Notes: generated by a model not told the origin, from the sequence alone. A stretch of DNA of 64,000 nt from Escherichia sp. MOD1-EC7003 (GCF_002965065.1 NZ_PTRE01000040.1:1-64000), one strand, 5' to 3'. Shown: positions 13,401 through 23,155, numbered from the stretch's first letter. Numbers and translations: made by a program.

Positions 13401-14939
13401 GACCTGGGCAAACTGCTGGCGAAAGTAGTCGTAAATAATGCGCGGCTGGCTGGAGAGCACGGCAAACGGGGTATCATCGCCCATCGAACCGACGGCTTCC
13501 TGGCCGTTTTCGCCCAGCACGCGGATCACCGAATCCAGTTCTTCCGCGCTGTAGTTAAACTGTTTCTGGTAGCTGGCAAGCGTGTCGTCATCCAGTTCGC
13601 GGCTACCCACTTCTTCATCAGGCAAATCTTCAAACGGCACCAGACGGCGGACGTTTTTCTCCATCCACTCTTTATATGGATGGCGGCTTTTCAGGTCGTC
13701 ATCGGTTTCTGCCGAGTGCAGAATGCGCCCACTGCGAGTGTCGATCACCATCAGTTCGCCCGGTCCCACGCGACCTTTTTCGACCACTTCGTCAGGCTGA
13801 TAATCCCAGATGCCGACTTCAGAGGCGCAGGTGATGAGCTTATCTTTGGTGATGACGTAGCGCGCCGGACGTAGACCGTTACGGTCGAGGTTACAGGCAG
13901 CGAAGCGACCATCGGACATCACGATGCCCGCCGGACCATCCCACGGCTCCATATGCATGGAGTTAAAGTCGAAGAAGGCGCGCAGTTCCGGGTCCATATC
14001 CGGGTTATTCTGCCAGGCGGGTGGCACTAACAGACGCATGGCGCGGATGATATCCATCCCGCCCGCCAGCAGCAGTTCCAGCATGTTATCCATGGAACTG
14101 GAGTCTGATCCGGTTTCGTTGACGAACGGTGCGGCGTCGTGCAGATCAGGGATAAGCGGCGTCTGGAATTTATAAGTACGCGCACGTGCCCACTGGCGGT
14201 TACCGGTAATGGTGTTGATTTCACCGTTATGCGCCAGGTAGCGAAACGGTTGCGCCAGCGGCCAGCGCGGTACGGTGTTGGTGGAGAAGCGCTGGTGGAA
14301 CAGGCAGATGGCCGATTCCAGACGCAGGTCCGCAAGATCCAGATAAAAGCGCGGCAGATCTGCCGGCATACACAGACCTTTATAGATGTTCACCAGATTC
14401 GACAGGCTACAGACGTAGAAGTCTTTGTCGGCTTCGAGACGCTTTTCAATGCGGCGGCGGGCGATAAACAGACGGCGCTCCATATCGCGCGGACGCCAGC
14501 CTGCCGGGGCGTTCACAAAAATTTGCTCAATGCGTGGCAGAGAGGAGAGGGCGATTTCACCCAGCACGCCTTCGTTGGTGGGGACATCACGCCAGCCCAC
14601 AATCGACAACGTTTCGCGTTGCAGTTCTTCTTCAACAATGCGGCGTGCGGCAGCGGCGAGTTCAGGATCTTTATTCAGGAAGAGCATCCCGACGGCGTAG
14701 TTTTTTGCTAAACGCCAGCCGTGCTCCTGCGCAACGATGCGAAAAAAGCGATCCGGTTTTTGTAACAGCAAGCCGCAACCGTCACCGGTTTTACCATCGG
14801 CGAGAATCGCACCACGGTGCTGCATGCGGGCCAGTGCGTGTATTGCAGTACGCACTACCTTGTGGCTAGGTTCGCCTTCTATGTGGGCGATCAGGCCGAA
14901 ACCACAGTTATCCCTCTCAAGGGATTTATCGTACAACAT
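10479..14939 (-). CDS. gltB: Glutamate synthase, large (alpha) subunit
   Basis: 1486 aa precursor. GltB makes two glutamates from glutamine and 2-oxoglutarate. The start at 14939 gives [11 protein letters not shown] before CGFGLIAH; the 11-residue propeptide is removed to expose the nucleophilic Cys12 of the class II glutamine amidotransferase domain (to about residue 430). A central domain, the FMN/2-oxoglutarate barrel ([24 protein letters not shown]) with a 3Fe-4S Cys motif ([15 protein letters not shown]), and the C-terminal GXGXG beta-helix follow. GGGGGAGG lies 8 bases before the ATG. The frame stays open to 15047 but the longer start lacks a site and would spoil propeptide processing. 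Confidence 0.97.
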   Translation of the reverse strand: MLYDKSLERDNCGFGLIAHIEGEPSHKVVRTAIHALARMQHRGAILADGKTGDGCGLLLQKPDRFFRIVAQEHGWRLAKNYAVGMLFLNKDPELAAAARRIVEEELQRETLSIVGWRDVPTNEGVLGEIALSSLPRIEQIFVNAPAGWRPRDMERRLFIARRRIEKRLEADKDFYVCSLSNLVNIYKGLCMPADLPRFYLDLADLRLESAICLFHQRFSTNTVPRWPLAQPFRYLAHNGEINTITGNRQWARARTYKFQTPLIPDLHDAAPFVNETGSDSSSMDNMLELLLAGGMDIIRAMRLLVPPAWQNNPDMDPELRAFFDFNSMHMEPWDGPAGIVMSDGRFAACNLDRNGLRPARYVITKDKLITCASEVGIWDYQPDEVVEKGRVGPGELMVIDTRSGRILHSAETDDDLKSRHPYKEWMEKNVRRLVPFEDLPDEEVGSRELDDDTLASYQKQFNYSAEELDSVIRVLGENGQEAVGSMGDDTPFAVLSSQPRIIYDYFRQQFAQVTNPPIDPLREAHVMSLATSIGREMNVFCEAEGQAHRLSFKSPILLYSDFKQLTTIKEEHYRADTLDITFDVTKTTLEATVKELCDKAEKMVRSGTVLLVLSDRNIAKDRLPVPAPMAVGAIQTRLVDQSLRCDANIIVETASARDPHHFAVLLGFGATAIYPYLAYETLGRLVDTHAIAKDYRTVMLNYRNGINKGLYKIMSKMGISTIASYRCSKLFEAVGLHNDVVDLCFQGAVSRIGGASFEDFQQDLRNLSKRAWLARKPISQGGLLKYVHGGEYHAYNPDVVRTLQQAVQSGEYSDYQEYAKLVNERPATTLRDLLAITPGENAVNIADVEPASELFKRFDTAAMSIGALSPEAHEALAEAMNSIGGNSNSGEGGEDPARYGTNKVSRIKQVASGRFGVTPAYLVNADVIQIKVAQGAKPGEGGQLPGDKVTPYIAKLRYSVPGVTLISPPPHHDIYSIEDLAQLIFDLKQVNPKAMISVKLVSEPGVGTIATGVAKAYADLITIAGYDGGTGASPLSSVKYAGCPWELGLVETQQALVANGLRHKIRLQVDGGLKTGVDIIKAAILGAESFGFGTGPMVALGCKYLRICHLNNCATGVATQDDKLRKNHYHGLPFKVTNYFEFIARETRELMAQLGVTRLVDLIGRTDLLKELDGFTAKQQKLALSKLLETAEPHPGKALYCTENNPPFDNGLLNAQLLQQAKPFVDERLSKTFWFDIRNTDRSVGASLSGYIAQTHGDQGLAADPIKAYFNGTAGQSFGVWNAGGVELYLTGDANDYVGKGMAGGLIAIRPPVGSAFRSHEASIIGNTCLYGATGGRLYAAGRAGERFGVRNSGAITVVEGIGDNGCEYMTGGIVCILGKTGVNFGAGMTGGFAYVLDESGDFRKRVNPELVEVLNVDSLAIHEEHLRGLITEHVQHTGSQRGEEILANWSTFATKFALVKPKSSDVKALLGHRSRSAAELRVQAQ

Positions 14940-15117
14940 ATCGTGAACCTCCCCCAGGCTCTGCGGAAACCCCACTTCCGAACCGCTGCGCACGGGCACA
15001 GAAAGAGCGTGGCGACGGGGGTTGCGTCTCATACGCGCGCCTCGCATTCGCCCCCTTGTTGTCCTTTTCGCATCGGTTAATACGGTGAAGAGGGGATCTC
15101 AATTACTGCATAAATAT

Positions 15118-15136
15118 GATGAGCAGACTGCTCATC
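15118..15136. repeat. Perfect 19-base palindrome in the gltB leader
   Basis: GATGAGCAG (15118-15126), one central A, then CTGCTCATC (15128-15136). A DNA dyad this perfect suggests a protein-binding site; as RNA it would form a short tight hairpin about 180 bases before the gltB start codon. I do not know a regulator with this consensus. Confidence 0.6.
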
Positions 15137-15159
15137 CAGAAAGCTTCCAGCGGATTTCC

Positions 15160-15188
15160 AACTTATCGGGAAAGCTGATACAGGTCAA
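15160..15188 (-). promoter_or_regulatory. Candidate gltB promoter
   Basis: On the minus strand, TTGACC (complement of 15183-15188) is separated by 17 bases from TAAGTT (complement of 15160-15165). The -35 is good, the -10 poor, as expected for an activator-dependent promoter. The start site would lie near 15153, upstream of the palindrome at 15118. Confidence 0.35.
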
Positions 15189-15613
15189 ATGGCAAGCTTA
15201 TTGGTACAGAAATGTGCTTTAGCGCAAAGTTCTTTGTTAATTTATTGAAATTAAAATGGATTTGTTAATTAAGGTTAAAAGGGGAGTCGTTAGGGAAACA
15301 GCCAATTCCTGACTGTCATGAAGGCTCGTTAACCCTTATCCTGCCTTGAACTGACGAGAAAACCAGCATTTTATACTGCTTTAATTGGTAATAGCGTTTC
15401 ATGCTACTGTTTTTGCCTAAAAACCATAAGGAGATAAAAAAATCTGAGACAAGATAAGCAAAAGTGATTCAGGTGACTCTGCATGAAATTTCGGTAATTT
15501 TGATTGATTATGCAGATGGTAAAAGCAGGGCGGGGCGATTGATCCAGGTCATCGCCGAATTGAACTAAAAATGGCAGGCTTTGGCCTCTTTTCAAGGCGC
15601 AGTCTATCAGATT

Positions 15614-16576
15614 ATGCAGTTACAGAAATTAGTCAATATGTTTGGTGGGGATCTCACCCGTCGTTATGGGCAAAAGGTGCATAAGCTGACGCTGCACGGC
15701 GGTTTTAGCTGCCCTAACCGTGACGGTACCATCGGGCGCGGTGGCTGCACATTTTGTAATGTTGCCTCGTTCGCCGACGAAGCGCAGCAACACCGCTCCA
15801 TTGCCGAACAACTGGCGCACCAGGCGAGTTTAGTTAACCGCGCTAAACGCTATCTGGCCTACTTTCAGGCATATACCAGCACCTTTGCGGAAGTTCAGGT
15901 GCTGCGTTCTATGTATCAGCAGGCGGTGAGCCAGGCCAATATTGTCGGTTTGTGTGTTGGAACCCGCCCGGACTGCGTGCCGGATGCGGTGCTGGATCTG
16001 CTTTGCGAATATAAGGACCAGGGCTACGAAGTGTGGCTGGAGCTGGGGCTGCAAACCGCCCACGACAAAACGCTGCATCGTATCAATCGCGGCCATGATT
16101 TTGCCTGTTATCAGCGTACAACCCAGCTGGCACGTCAGCGCGGGCTAAAGGTGTGTTCTCACTTAATTGTCGGCCTGCCAGGCGAAGGGCAGGCTGAATG
16201 TTTGCAAACGCTGGAGCGAGTGGTTGAAACCGGCGTGGACGGTATAAAGCTGCATCCGCTGCATATTGTGAAAGGCAGCATTATGGCGAAAGCCTGGGAA
16301 GCGGGGCGTTTGAACGGTATTGAACTGGAGGATTACACGCTCACTGCCGGAGAAATGATTCGCCATACGCCACCGGAAGTTATCTACCACCGCATTTCTG
16401 CCAGCGCCCGCCGCTGCTTGCTCCGCTGTGGTGTGAAAATCGCTGGACGGGAATGGTCGAGCTGGACCGTTATCTGCATGAGCATGGCGTACAGGGATCG
16501 GCGCTGGGACGTCCGTGGCTACCTCCAACGGCGTAGGCCAATGAGGGGCGTTCCGCATTTCTCACACAATTTATAA
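15614..16576 (+). CDS. yhcC: YhcC radical SAM protein, frameshifted C-terminus
   Basis: A radical SAM protein of the YhcC family (Elp3-like core); its substrate is not established. Start ATG at 15614 (MQLQKLVNMFGG). The iron-sulfur Cys residues are in CPNRDGTIGRGGCTFC (about residues 33-48). The first ~265 residues match the normal protein, but after SASARR (about 16411) the frame changes. The expected tail is encoded in another frame, as LAPLWCENRWTGMVELDRYL continuing to a TAG at 16534-16536, while this frame ends 40 bases later in unrelated residues (320 aa instead of 309). K-12 has PT before LLAPLW, so a 7-base deletion is the simplest explanation. The catalytic core is intact; function is uncertain. 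Confidence 0.85.
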   Translation: MQLQKLVNMFGGDLTRRYGQKVHKLTLHGGFSCPNRDGTIGRGGCTFCNVASFADEAQQHRSIAEQLAHQASLVNRAKRYLAYFQAYTSTFAEVQVLRSMYQQAVSQANIVGLCVGTRPDCVPDAVLDLLCEYKDQGYEVWLELGLQTAHDKTLHRINRGHDFACYQRTTQLARQRGLKVCSHLIVGLPGEGQAECLQTLERVVETGVDGIKLHPLHIVKGSIMAKAWEAGRLNGIELEDYTLTAGEMIRHTPPEVIYHRISASARRCLLRCGVKIAGREWSSWTVICMSMAYRDRRWDVRGYLQRRRPMRGVPHFSHNL

Positions 16577-16631
16577 CGTAACTTTCAGAATTGGGTATTA
16601 TTGGGGCAGGTTGTCGTGAAGGAATTCCCTA

Positions 16632-18968
16632 ATGAAGCAAATTCGTCTGCTGGCGCAGTATTATGTTGACCTGATGATGAAGTTAGGTCTGGTGCGCTTC
16701 TCAATGTTGCTGGCGCTGGCCCTCGTCGTTCTTGCCATTGTGGTACAAATGGCGGTAACCATGGTGCTGCATGGTCAGGTCGAAAGCATTGATGTTATTC
16801 GTTCTATCTTCTTTGGTCTGTTGATTACGCCGTGGGCAGTCTACTTTCTTTCGGTGGTCGTAGAGCAACTGGAAGAGTCACGACAACGCCTGTCACGCCT
16901 GGTGCAAAAACTGGAAGAGATGCGCGAGCGTGATTTGAGCCTCAACGTTCAGTTAAAAGACAATATTACCCAGCTTAATCAGGAAATTGCCGTTCGTGAA
17001 AAAGCAGAAGCAGAATTGCAGGAAACCTTCGGCCAACTGAAAATTGAAATTAAAGAGCGCGAAGAGACGCAAATTCAGCTCGAACAGCAATCCTCTTTCT
17101 TACGTTCTTTCCTTGATGCTTCACCCGATCTGGTTTTTTATCGAAACGAAGATAAAGAGTTTTCCGGCTGTAACCGCGCGATGGAATTGCTAACCGGGAA
17201 AAGCGAAAAACAACTGGTGCATCTGAAACCTGCTGACGTTTACTCGCCAGAAATCGCTGCGAAAGTCATTGAAACCGATGAGAAAGTGTTCCGTCATAAT
17301 GTGTCACTGACCTATGAACAGTGGCTGGATTATCCCGACGGACGTAAAGCCTGTTTTGAAATCCGTAAAGTGCCGTACTACGACCGCGTAGGTAAACGCC
17401 ACGGCTTGATGGGTTTTGGGCGCGACATTACCGAGCGTAAGCGTTATCAGGATGCGCTGGAACGCGCCAGCCGAGATAAAACCACGTTTATCTCCACCAT
17501 CAGTCATGAGTTGCGTACGCCGCTAAACGGCATCGTCGGCTTAAGCCGTATCTTGCTGGATACTGAACTGACTGCCGAGCAGGAAAAATATCTCAAAACC
17601 ATCCATGTTTCCGCCGTCACTTTGGGGAATATTTTCAATGATATTATTGACATGGATAAGATGGAACGGCGTAAAGTTCAGCTTGATAACCAGTCGGTTG
17701 ATTTCACCAGCTTCCTGGCCGACCTGGAAAATCTCTCCGCACTACAGACGCAGCAAAAAGGCTTGCGTTTCGTTCTTGAGCCGACGCTGCCGTTACCGCA
17801 TCAGGTTATTACCGATGGGACGCGTTTACGGCAGATCCTGTGGAACCTCATCAGTAATGCCGTCAAATTCACCCAACAAGGTCAGGTTACGGTGCGTGTG
17901 CGCTACGATGAAGGCGATATGCTGCATTTTGACGTGGAAGACTCCGGCATCGGCATTCCGCAGGATGAGCTGGATAAAATCTTCGCCATGTATTACCAGG
18001 TGAAAGACAGTCATGGCGGTAAGCCTGCCACCGGCACCGGTATTGGTCTGGCCGTTTCTCGTCGTCTGGCGAAAAATATGGGCGGCGATATTACGGTTAC
18101 CAGCGAACAGGGTAAAGGTTCAACCTTTACGTTGACGATCCACGCCCCGTCGGTGGCTGAAGAGGTAGATGATGCGTTTGATGAAGACGATATGCCTTTA
18201 CCGGCGCTGAATGTGCTGCTGGTGGAAGACATTGAACTGAACGTGATTGTTGCGCGTTCTGTGCTGGAAAAATTAGGTAACAGCGTTGATGTCGCCATGA
18301 CCGGCAAGGCGGCGCTGGAAATGTTTAAACCGGGCGAATACGACCTGGTGTTGCTGGATATTCAGTTGCCAGATATGACCGGGCTGGATATCTCTCGTGA
18401 ACTGAAGAAGCGTTATCCTCGCGAGGATTTGCCGCCACTGGTGGCCTTAACCGCGAATGTGCTGAAAGACAAACAAGAGTACCTTAATGCTGGAATGGAT
18501 GATGTGCTGAGTAAGCCGCTTTCTGTTCCGGCGCTAACCGCGATGATCAAGAAATTCTGGGATACCCGGGATGATGAGGAGAGCACGGTGACAACAGAAG
18601 AGAACAGCAAATCTGAAGTATTACTCGATATTCCCATGCTGGAACAGTATCTCGAACTTGTAGGACCGAAGCTGATTACCGATGGGTTAGCGGTGTTTGA
18701 GAAGATGATGCCGGGCTATGTGAGTGTGCTGGAGTCGAATCTGACGGCGCAGGATAAAAAAGGCATTGTTGAGGAAGGACATAAAATTAAAGGCGCGGCG
18801 GGTTCCGTGGGGTTACGCCATCTGCAACAGCTGGGTCAGCAAATTCAATCTCCTGACCTCCCCGCCTGGGAAGATAACGTCGGTGAATGGATTGAAGAGA
18901 TGAAAGAAGAGTGGCGTCACGACGTAGACGTGCTGAAAGCGTGGGTGGCAAAAGCCACTAAAAAATGA
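16632..18968 (+). CDS. arcB: ArcB, hybrid sensor kinase for redox state
   Basis: 778 aa, full length. ArcB senses quinone redox state and phosphorylates ArcA. Order: two membrane segments (about 22-77), a linker with leucine zipper, a PAS domain (about 150-275) with the redox Cys residues in EFSGCNRAM (C180) and GRKACFEIRK (C241), the kinase core with H292 in ISHELRTPLNG and ATP motifs DSGIGIP and GTGIGLAVS, a receiver domain with D576 in LLDIQLPDMTG, and an HPt domain with H717 in EEGHKIKGAAGS. All relay residues are present. The last bases overlap the ArcZ terminator on the other strand. Confidence 0.98.
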   Translation: MKQIRLLAQYYVDLMMKLGLVRFSMLLALALVVLAIVVQMAVTMVLHGQVESIDVIRSIFFGLLITPWAVYFLSVVVEQLEESRQRLSRLVQKLEEMRERDLSLNVQLKDNITQLNQEIAVREKAEAELQETFGQLKIEIKEREETQIQLEQQSSFLRSFLDASPDLVFYRNEDKEFSGCNRAMELLTGKSEKQLVHLKPADVYSPEIAAKVIETDEKVFRHNVSLTYEQWLDYPDGRKACFEIRKVPYYDRVGKRHGLMGFGRDITERKRYQDALERASRDKTTFISTISHELRTPLNGIVGLSRILLDTELTAEQEKYLKTIHVSAVTLGNIFNDIIDMDKMERRKVQLDNQSVDFTSFLADLENLSALQTQQKGLRFVLEPTLPLPHQVITDGTRLRQILWNLISNAVKFTQQGQVTVRVRYDEGDMLHFDVEDSGIGIPQDELDKIFAMYYQVKDSHGGKPATGTGIGLAVSRRLAKNMGGDITVTSEQGKGSTFTLTIHAPSVAEEVDDAFDEDDMPLPALNVLLVEDIELNVIVARSVLEKLGNSVDVAMTGKAALEMFKPGEYDLVLLDIQLPDMTGLDISRELKKRYPREDLPPLVALTANVLKDKQEYLNAGMDDVLSKPLSVPALTAMIKKFWDTRDDEESTVTTEENSKSEVLLDIPMLEQYLELVGPKLITDGLAVFEKMMPGYVSVLESNLTAQDKKGIVEEGHKIKGAAGSVGLRHLQQLGQQIQSPDLPAWEDNVGEWIEEMKEEWRHDVDVLKAWVAKATKK

Positions 18969-19080
18969 CCCCGGATAGACCGGGGCGCGCGAATACTGCG
19001 CCAACACCAGGGTAATCTTGGCTGCGCCGTAAATTATTATGATGCGTTACAAGGGCACAGCACTGTTTTTCAGGCCGCAC
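18960..19080 (-). ncRNA. arcZ: ArcZ small RNA
   Basis: The minus strand from 19080 reads GTGCGGCCTGAAAAACAGTG and continues through the conserved GCGCAGCCAAGATT and TGGTGTTGGCGCAG core to the stem CCCCGG...CCGGGG and six T. This matches ArcZ (RyhA/SraH), a 121-nt Hfq-binding RNA that activates rpoS and represses motility and other genes; the processed 3' form carries the seed. It is convergent with arcB, whose 3' end it overlaps, and is repressed by ArcA in K-12. A base just before the CCCTGGTG seed (ATTACCC) appears to differ from the K-12 ATTTCCC I recall. Confidence 0.93.
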
Positions 19081-19197
19081 GCAGTTAAGATAGCAAAACT
19101 TAAATGATTTGTTTCGTGAATCAGTTAAATGTGTGATGCATAGCATTTTTATTAAAAAAATTAATGTGTTTTAGTCAATTGCGGAAGGGTAATCACA

Positions 19198-19851
19198 ATG
19201 AAGAAAATTGGCGTAGTTCTGAGCGGATGCGGCGTCTATGACGGTTCTGAAATTCATGAAGCGGTGTTGACGTTATTAGCTATTTCACGCAGCGGTGCGC
19301 AGGCGGTCTGCTTTGCACCGGATAAGCCGCAGGTTGATGTTATCAACCATTTAACTGGCGAAGCGATGACGGAAATGCGCAATGTGCTGATTGAAGCGGC
19401 ACGTATTACGCGTGGTGAGATTCGTCCTCTGGCCCAGGCCGATGCCGCTGAACTGGATGCATTAATTGTGCCGGGGGGTTTTGGCGCGGCGAAGAATTTA
19501 AGCAATTTTGCCAGTCTTGGTAGCGAATGCACCGTTGACCGTGAATTAAAGGCGCTGGCGCAAGCGATGCATCAGGCCGGAAAACCGCTTGGCTTTATGT
19601 GTATTGCCCCAGCGATGCTGCCGAAAATTTTCGATTTCCCGCTGCGTTTGACCATCGGTACTGATATCGATACCGCAGAAGTGCTGGAAGAGATGGGCGC
19701 GGAGCATGTGCCATGTCCGGTCGATGATATCGTGGTTGATGAAGACAATAAGATTGTCACCACCCCGGCATATATGCTTGCACAGAACATTGCAGAGGCG
19801 GCGAGCGGCATTGATAAGCTGGTTTCCCGTGTGCTGGTTCTGGCTGAATGA
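19198..19851 (+). CDS. elbB: ElbB, DJ-1/PfpI-family glyoxalase-like protein
   Basis: 217 aa. Member of the DJ-1/PfpI class I glutamine amidotransferase-like superfamily, reported to have weak glyoxalase III-type activity and linked to isoprenoid phenotypes. N-terminal [20 protein letters not shown], the [11 protein letters not shown] turn and the nucleophile-elbow Cys in [11 protein letters not shown] are visible. The ATG at 19198 follows GGAAGGG. Its stop overlaps the mtgA start (ATGA), so the two are co-translated. Confidence 0.93.
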   Translation: MKKIGVVLSGCGVYDGSEIHEAVLTLLAISRSGAQAVCFAPDKPQVDVINHLTGEAMTEMRNVLIEAARITRGEIRPLAQADAAELDALIVPGGFGAAKNLSNFASLGSECTVDRELKALAQAMHQAGKPLGFMCIAPAMLPKIFDFPLRLTIGTDIDTAEVLEEMGAEHVPCPVDDIVVDEDNKIVTTPAYMLAQNIAEAASGIDKLVSRVLVLAE

Positions 19852-20576
19852 GTAAAAGCCGCTTAACGGTGTTTAGTTTCGTTCGCCGTTTTCTTCTGCG
19901 GTTAATGGTTGTCCTCGCCGTTTTCTGGGGCGGGGGCATCGTGTTGTTTAGCGTTGCGCCAGTCCCCTTCTCAGCGGTAATGGTCGAGCGGCAGGTCAGT
20001 GCCTGGCTGCATGGCAATTTTTGTTACGTGGCGCATTCTGACTGGGCCAGTATGGATCAAATCTCGCCGTGGATGGGACTGGCGGTGATTGCCGCAGAAG
20101 ATCAGAAATTTCCTGAGCACTGGGGCTTTGATGTCGTTTCCATTGAGAAAGCTCTGGCGCACAACGAGCGCAATGAACATCGTATTCGCGGCGCATCAAC
20201 GATTTCTCAGCAAACAGCCAAAAATCTCTTTTTATGGGATGGGCGTAGCTGGGTACGAAAAGGGCTGGAGGCCGGGTTAACGCTGGGGATAGAAACGGTC
20301 TGGAGCAAAAAGCGTATTCTGACGGTTTACCTGAATATCGCCGAATTTGGCGACGGTGTGTTTGGCGTTGACGCTGCGGCACAACGTTATTTCCATAAAC
20401 CCGCGAGCAAACTGACCCGGTCGGAAGCTGCGTTACTGGCAGCGGTATTACCTAATCCACTTCGTTTCAACGTTTCCGCGCCATCAAGGTACGTGCGTAG
20501 CCGTCAGGCGTGGATTTTACGGCAGATGTATCAGTTAGGTGGTGAGTCGTTTATGCAACAGCACCAGCTGGATTAA
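19848..20576 (+). CDS. mtgA: Monofunctional peptidoglycan glycosyltransferase
   Basis: 242 aa GT51 enzyme that polymerises lipid II into glycan strands. It has one N-terminal membrane anchor (about residues 18-38) and the periplasmic glycosyltransferase domain with the motifs [14 protein letters not shown] (catalytic Glu), [23 protein letters not shown] and [12 protein letters not shown]. No transpeptidase domain, as expected. Co-translated with elbB. It converges with yrbL, and the two stop codons overlap by 4 bases. Confidence 0.96.
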   Translation: MSKSRLTVFSFVRRFLLRLMVVLAVFWGGGIVLFSVAPVPFSAVMVERQVSAWLHGNFCYVAHSDWASMDQISPWMGLAVIAAEDQKFPEHWGFDVVSIEKALAHNERNEHRIRGASTISQQTAKNLFLWDGRSWVRKGLEAGLTLGIETVWSKKRILTVYLNIAEFGDGVFGVDAAAQRYFHKPASKLTRSEAALLAAVLPNPLRFNVSAPSRYVRSRQAWILRQMYQLGGESFMQQHQLD

Positions 20577-21205
20577 GCTTCGCGCGAAGCGAGGGCCTGC
20601 GTTTTGCTCTCACGAGGTTGCAGATCTTTCTGCAAGGCAATAGCCAGTGCCGGTTGGGCGATAAATCGTTTCCATAACCGCTCTTGCTTACGCAGACAAC
20701 ACCGCTTCGACCAGGTCGCCAGGGGAATCAACGTGCTTTCACCAATGTTGTCGCAGAGGACGGGGATAATCTCTGACTCACTGATGCGGTGACAGAGGAT
20801 ATTCTGTGGCTTCAGCGACATCGTCACGATACAGTTATCCTGCAAATAACGCTTCAGCTGTTTCAGTAACTGGTGCAGCTGTGTAACGTCTTCTTCGTAA
20901 CGGCATTTTTCAGCAAATTCGGTCAGGGTGATGGAAGGCTTGCCGTCGAAATCGGCGATCACATCGTAGACATAACCGGTTCCGTAATCTGTCTCAACAG
21001 TACCGTGATAACGCGGTATTCCACTCCAGTCTTTTAACCGGCGACTAAGATGCGCGTAGTACTTTAACTCACGGCAGAGCTCTTTATCGCCACCATCGCC
21101 ACGATAGTAAACAATTTTGATACAGCGTTGGGCATCTTCCGGATGCGCATAACATTTCCGATGTCTTCCGGTGCCCAGGGGACTTTGTTCAGATAAGCGA
21201 ATCAT
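20573..21205 (-). CDS. yrbL: YrbL, PhoP-regulated kinase-fold protein
   Basis: 210 aa protein of the PhoP-regulated YrbL family, distantly related to protein kinases; function unknown. Visible segments are [12 protein letters not shown] (glycine-rich loop-like), CIKIVYYR (candidate Lys), and [13 protein letters not shown] (resembling a kinase catalytic loop). The start at 21205 follows AGGAG. In K-12 the gene answers to low Mg2+ through PhoPQ and to Fe3+ through BasSR; a matching BasR box lies upstream. It overlaps mtgA tail to tail by 4 bases. Confidence 0.9.
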   Translation of the reverse strand: MIRLSEQSPLGTGRHRKCYAHPEDAQRCIKIVYYRGDGGDKELCRELKYYAHLSRRLKDWSGIPRYHGTVETDYGTGYVYDVIADFDGKPSITLTEFAEKCRYEEDVTQLHQLLKQLKRYLQDNCIVTMSLKPQNILCHRISESEIIPVLCDNIGESTLIPLATWSKRCCLRKQERLWKRFIAQPALAIALQKDLQPRESKTQALASREA

Positions 21206-21249
21206 GCCATCTCCTGGAAATATTTTCTGACAGTCTCCAGTATGGTCGA

Positions 21250-21298
21250 TTAACTTAAACGAAACCTCAACGATGCTTCTTAAGGTTTTCTTAAGGTT
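21250..21298 (-). promoter_or_regulatory. yrbL control region: BasR (PmrA) box, possible PhoP box
   Basis: CTTAAGGTT at 21279-21287 is repeated after two bases at 21290-21298, giving the 11-base periodic direct repeat of a BasR/PmrA box. On the minus strand, positions 21266-21250 read GGTTTCGTTTAAGTTAA, an imperfect PhoP box (GGTTTA, N5, GGTTTA). A -10-like CATACT follows at the complement of 21239-21244. The BasR box is convincing; the PhoP box is tentative. Confidence 0.65.
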
Positions 21299-21430
21299 CT
21301 CCTGAAAGTAAAAAGCGCACGAAATGTACAATTAACGTTGATTGATAACGATTTCACTACGCGCTTATCTTATTGCCCCGCAGGGCTAAAAGGGGATTTT
21401 GAGGGCGTTTAAATGGCAGAGTGCCGAAGA

Positions 21431-21703
21431 TTAATCTTCATCAAAACCAGAGTTAAAGAGGGCGATAACGGCGGCCAGTGCTTCCTCTTCCTGTGGACCG
21501 GTTGCTTCAACTTCAATCTGCCGTCCTTTCGCAGAATCCAGCATCAGCAGCGCAATAACGCTGTTGGCTTCAGCCTCGGTGCCTTCGTCATTACGTAACA
21601 GCACTTCAGCGTCAAAACCCTGCATTAATTCAAAGAGTTTCATAGCAGGCCGGGCATGCATGCCCAGCTTGTTAGTGATTTCAACAGTTTGCTTGACAGT
21701 CAT
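21431..21703 (-). CDS. npr: NPr, phosphocarrier of the nitrogen PTS
   Basis: 90 aa HPr-like protein (also ptsO). It accepts phosphate from EI-Ntr (PtsP) and passes it to PtsN. The phosphorylated His16 is in [12 protein letters not shown], and the second HPr motif is [24 protein letters not shown]. It is the last gene of the rpoN group and overlaps rapZ by 4 bases. The absence of carbohydrate PTS genes nearby fits the regulatory role of this branch. Confidence 0.96.
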
Positions 21704-22554
21704 GGTTTGCGTTTTTCCAGCGTACGATGGCGTGACTGGACGTTTTTACCGCGCGAACGGAAGTAGTCTGCCAGTTGCTCTGCAATATACACCGAACGGT
21801 GCTTCCCGCCGGTACAACCAATGGCGACCGTCAGGTAGCTACGGTTGTTGGTTTCCAGCATAGGTAACCATAGCTCAAGATAGCTTCGCGTCTGATAGAT
21901 AAAATTGTGTACTTCTGTGTGGCGATCGAGAAACGCGGCGACAGGCTTGTCGAGGCCGGTCATTGGACGCAGTTTCGGGTCCCAGTGTGGGTTGGGCAGG
22001 AAACGGACGTCAAAGACATAATCTGCGTCGATTGGAATACCGTGTTTGAAGCCGAAAGATTCAAAGACCATTGTCAGTTCACGTTCACGTTTACCCAGCA
22101 GACGGGTACGCAGCATTTCAGCCAGCTCGTGAACGGACATTTCTGAGGTATCGACAATCAGGTCCGCTCGCGAACGCAGAGGCTCCAGCAGATCGCTTTC
22201 TTTATCGATAGCACTTTCCAGCGACAGGTTTTTGCTGGAAAGCGGATGCAGTCGGCGCGTGTCACTGTAACGACGAATTAAGGTATTACGATCGGCATCG
22301 AGGAACAGTAGTTGCGGTGAGAAAGCGTCAGGCAGGTTACTCATCGCCTGTTCGAATATTTCTGGTGACTCCGGCATATTACGAACATCAATGCTGACGG
22401 CGGCAGAAATCTCGCGATCGGCCAGAGTTCGAGCCAGATCGGGTAACAACACTACGGGAAGGTTATCCACGCAGTAAAAACCCATATCTTCCAGCGCACG
22501 CAGGGCGACAGATTTACCTGAACCTGAACGTCCGCTGACGATCATCAGTACCAT
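21700..22554 (-). CDS. rapZ: RapZ, RNase adaptor and GlcN6P sensor
   Basis: 284 aa (formerly YhbJ). RapZ binds the sRNA GlmZ and presents it to RNase E, so controlling glmS and amino-sugar synthesis. The N-terminal ATPase-like domain has Walker A GRSGSGKS (residues 8-15). The C-terminal domain carries the basic tail ([21 protein letters not shown]) needed for RNA binding and the conserved [15 protein letters not shown] segment for glucosamine-6-P. It lies in the rpoN operon between ptsN and npr. Confidence 0.96.
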
Positions 22555-22599
22555 GTACTGTTTCTCCTCACAACGTCTAAAAGAGACATTACCGAATAA

Positions 22600-23091
22600 C
22601 TACGCTTCATCCGGAGTACCTTCGGTATCCGTAATGATTTGATACAGCTCTTCATCGCTCTGGGCTGCGCGTAAACGGCGGCAGATGGTTTTGTCTGCCA
22701 GGCGTTTCGCCACCAGCGACAGAGTATGCAAGTGCGTTTTGGTTTGATCTGCCGGCACCAGCAGAGCAAAAAGTAAGTCCACCGGTTGGTTGTCGATGGC
22801 ATCGAAAGCGATAGGCGTTTCGAGTTGAACGAAAACGCCAACGGCGCGCAGAGTATCTTCTTCCACTTTGCCATGCGGAATGGCAATACCATTGCCGATA
22901 CCGGTACTGCCCATTTTTTCCCGCGTCAGGATAGCCTCAAAAACCACCTGAGGCTGCAGGCTAAGTTGTTTCGCCGCCAGCTCGCTGATGATTTCCAGGG
23001 CACGTTTTTTGCTCTGACAGTGGACGCGGCTTCGCGTACATTCCCTGTTAAGAACACTGCTAAGCTGTAGAGTTGTATCATTATTTGTCAT
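22600..23091 (-). CDS. ptsN: PtsN, EIIA-Ntr regulatory PTS protein
   Basis: 163 aa fructose-type EIIA domain. Phosphorylated on His73 (GIAIPHGKVEED), it regulates K+ transport (TrkA, KdpD) and other targets rather than a sugar. The start at 23091 gives MTNNDTTLQL, the known N-terminus; the open frame extends 8 codons further without a better start. It lies between hpf and rapZ in the rpoN group. Confidence 0.96.
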   Translation of the reverse strand: MTNNDTTLQLSSVLNRECTRSRVHCQSKKRALEIISELAAKQLSLQPQVVFEAILTREKMGSTGIGNGIAIPHGKVEEDTLRAVGVFVQLETPIAFDAIDNQPVDLLFALLVPADQTKTHLHTLSLVAKRLADKTICRRLRAAQSDEELYQIITDTEGTPDEA

Positions 23092-23155
23092 AATTTCACC
23101 TAAGAACCTGCCCACTCAAACAGGGGAACAGGCTCGGAGCATTAACCGTACAAAT

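Larger units (their letters stand above)
14940..15613. promoter_or_regulatory. Divergent gltB / yhcC regulatory region
   Basis: 674 bases without a credible gene. Minus strand: the long gltB leader and its promoter; in K-12 the gltBDF promoter is activated by Lrp through several upstream sites plus IHF, and the AT-rich block 15225-15300 is a plausible location. Plus strand: the yhcC promoter. A 19-base palindrome (15118-15136) lies in the gltB leader. The block 15395-15560 shows nothing I can name. Confidence 0.55.

Noticed and set aside
14940-15047. 36-residue N-terminal extension of GltB
   Set aside because: No ribosome site, Arg-rich composition, and the known precursor begins at MLYDK so that the propeptide ends just before Cys12.
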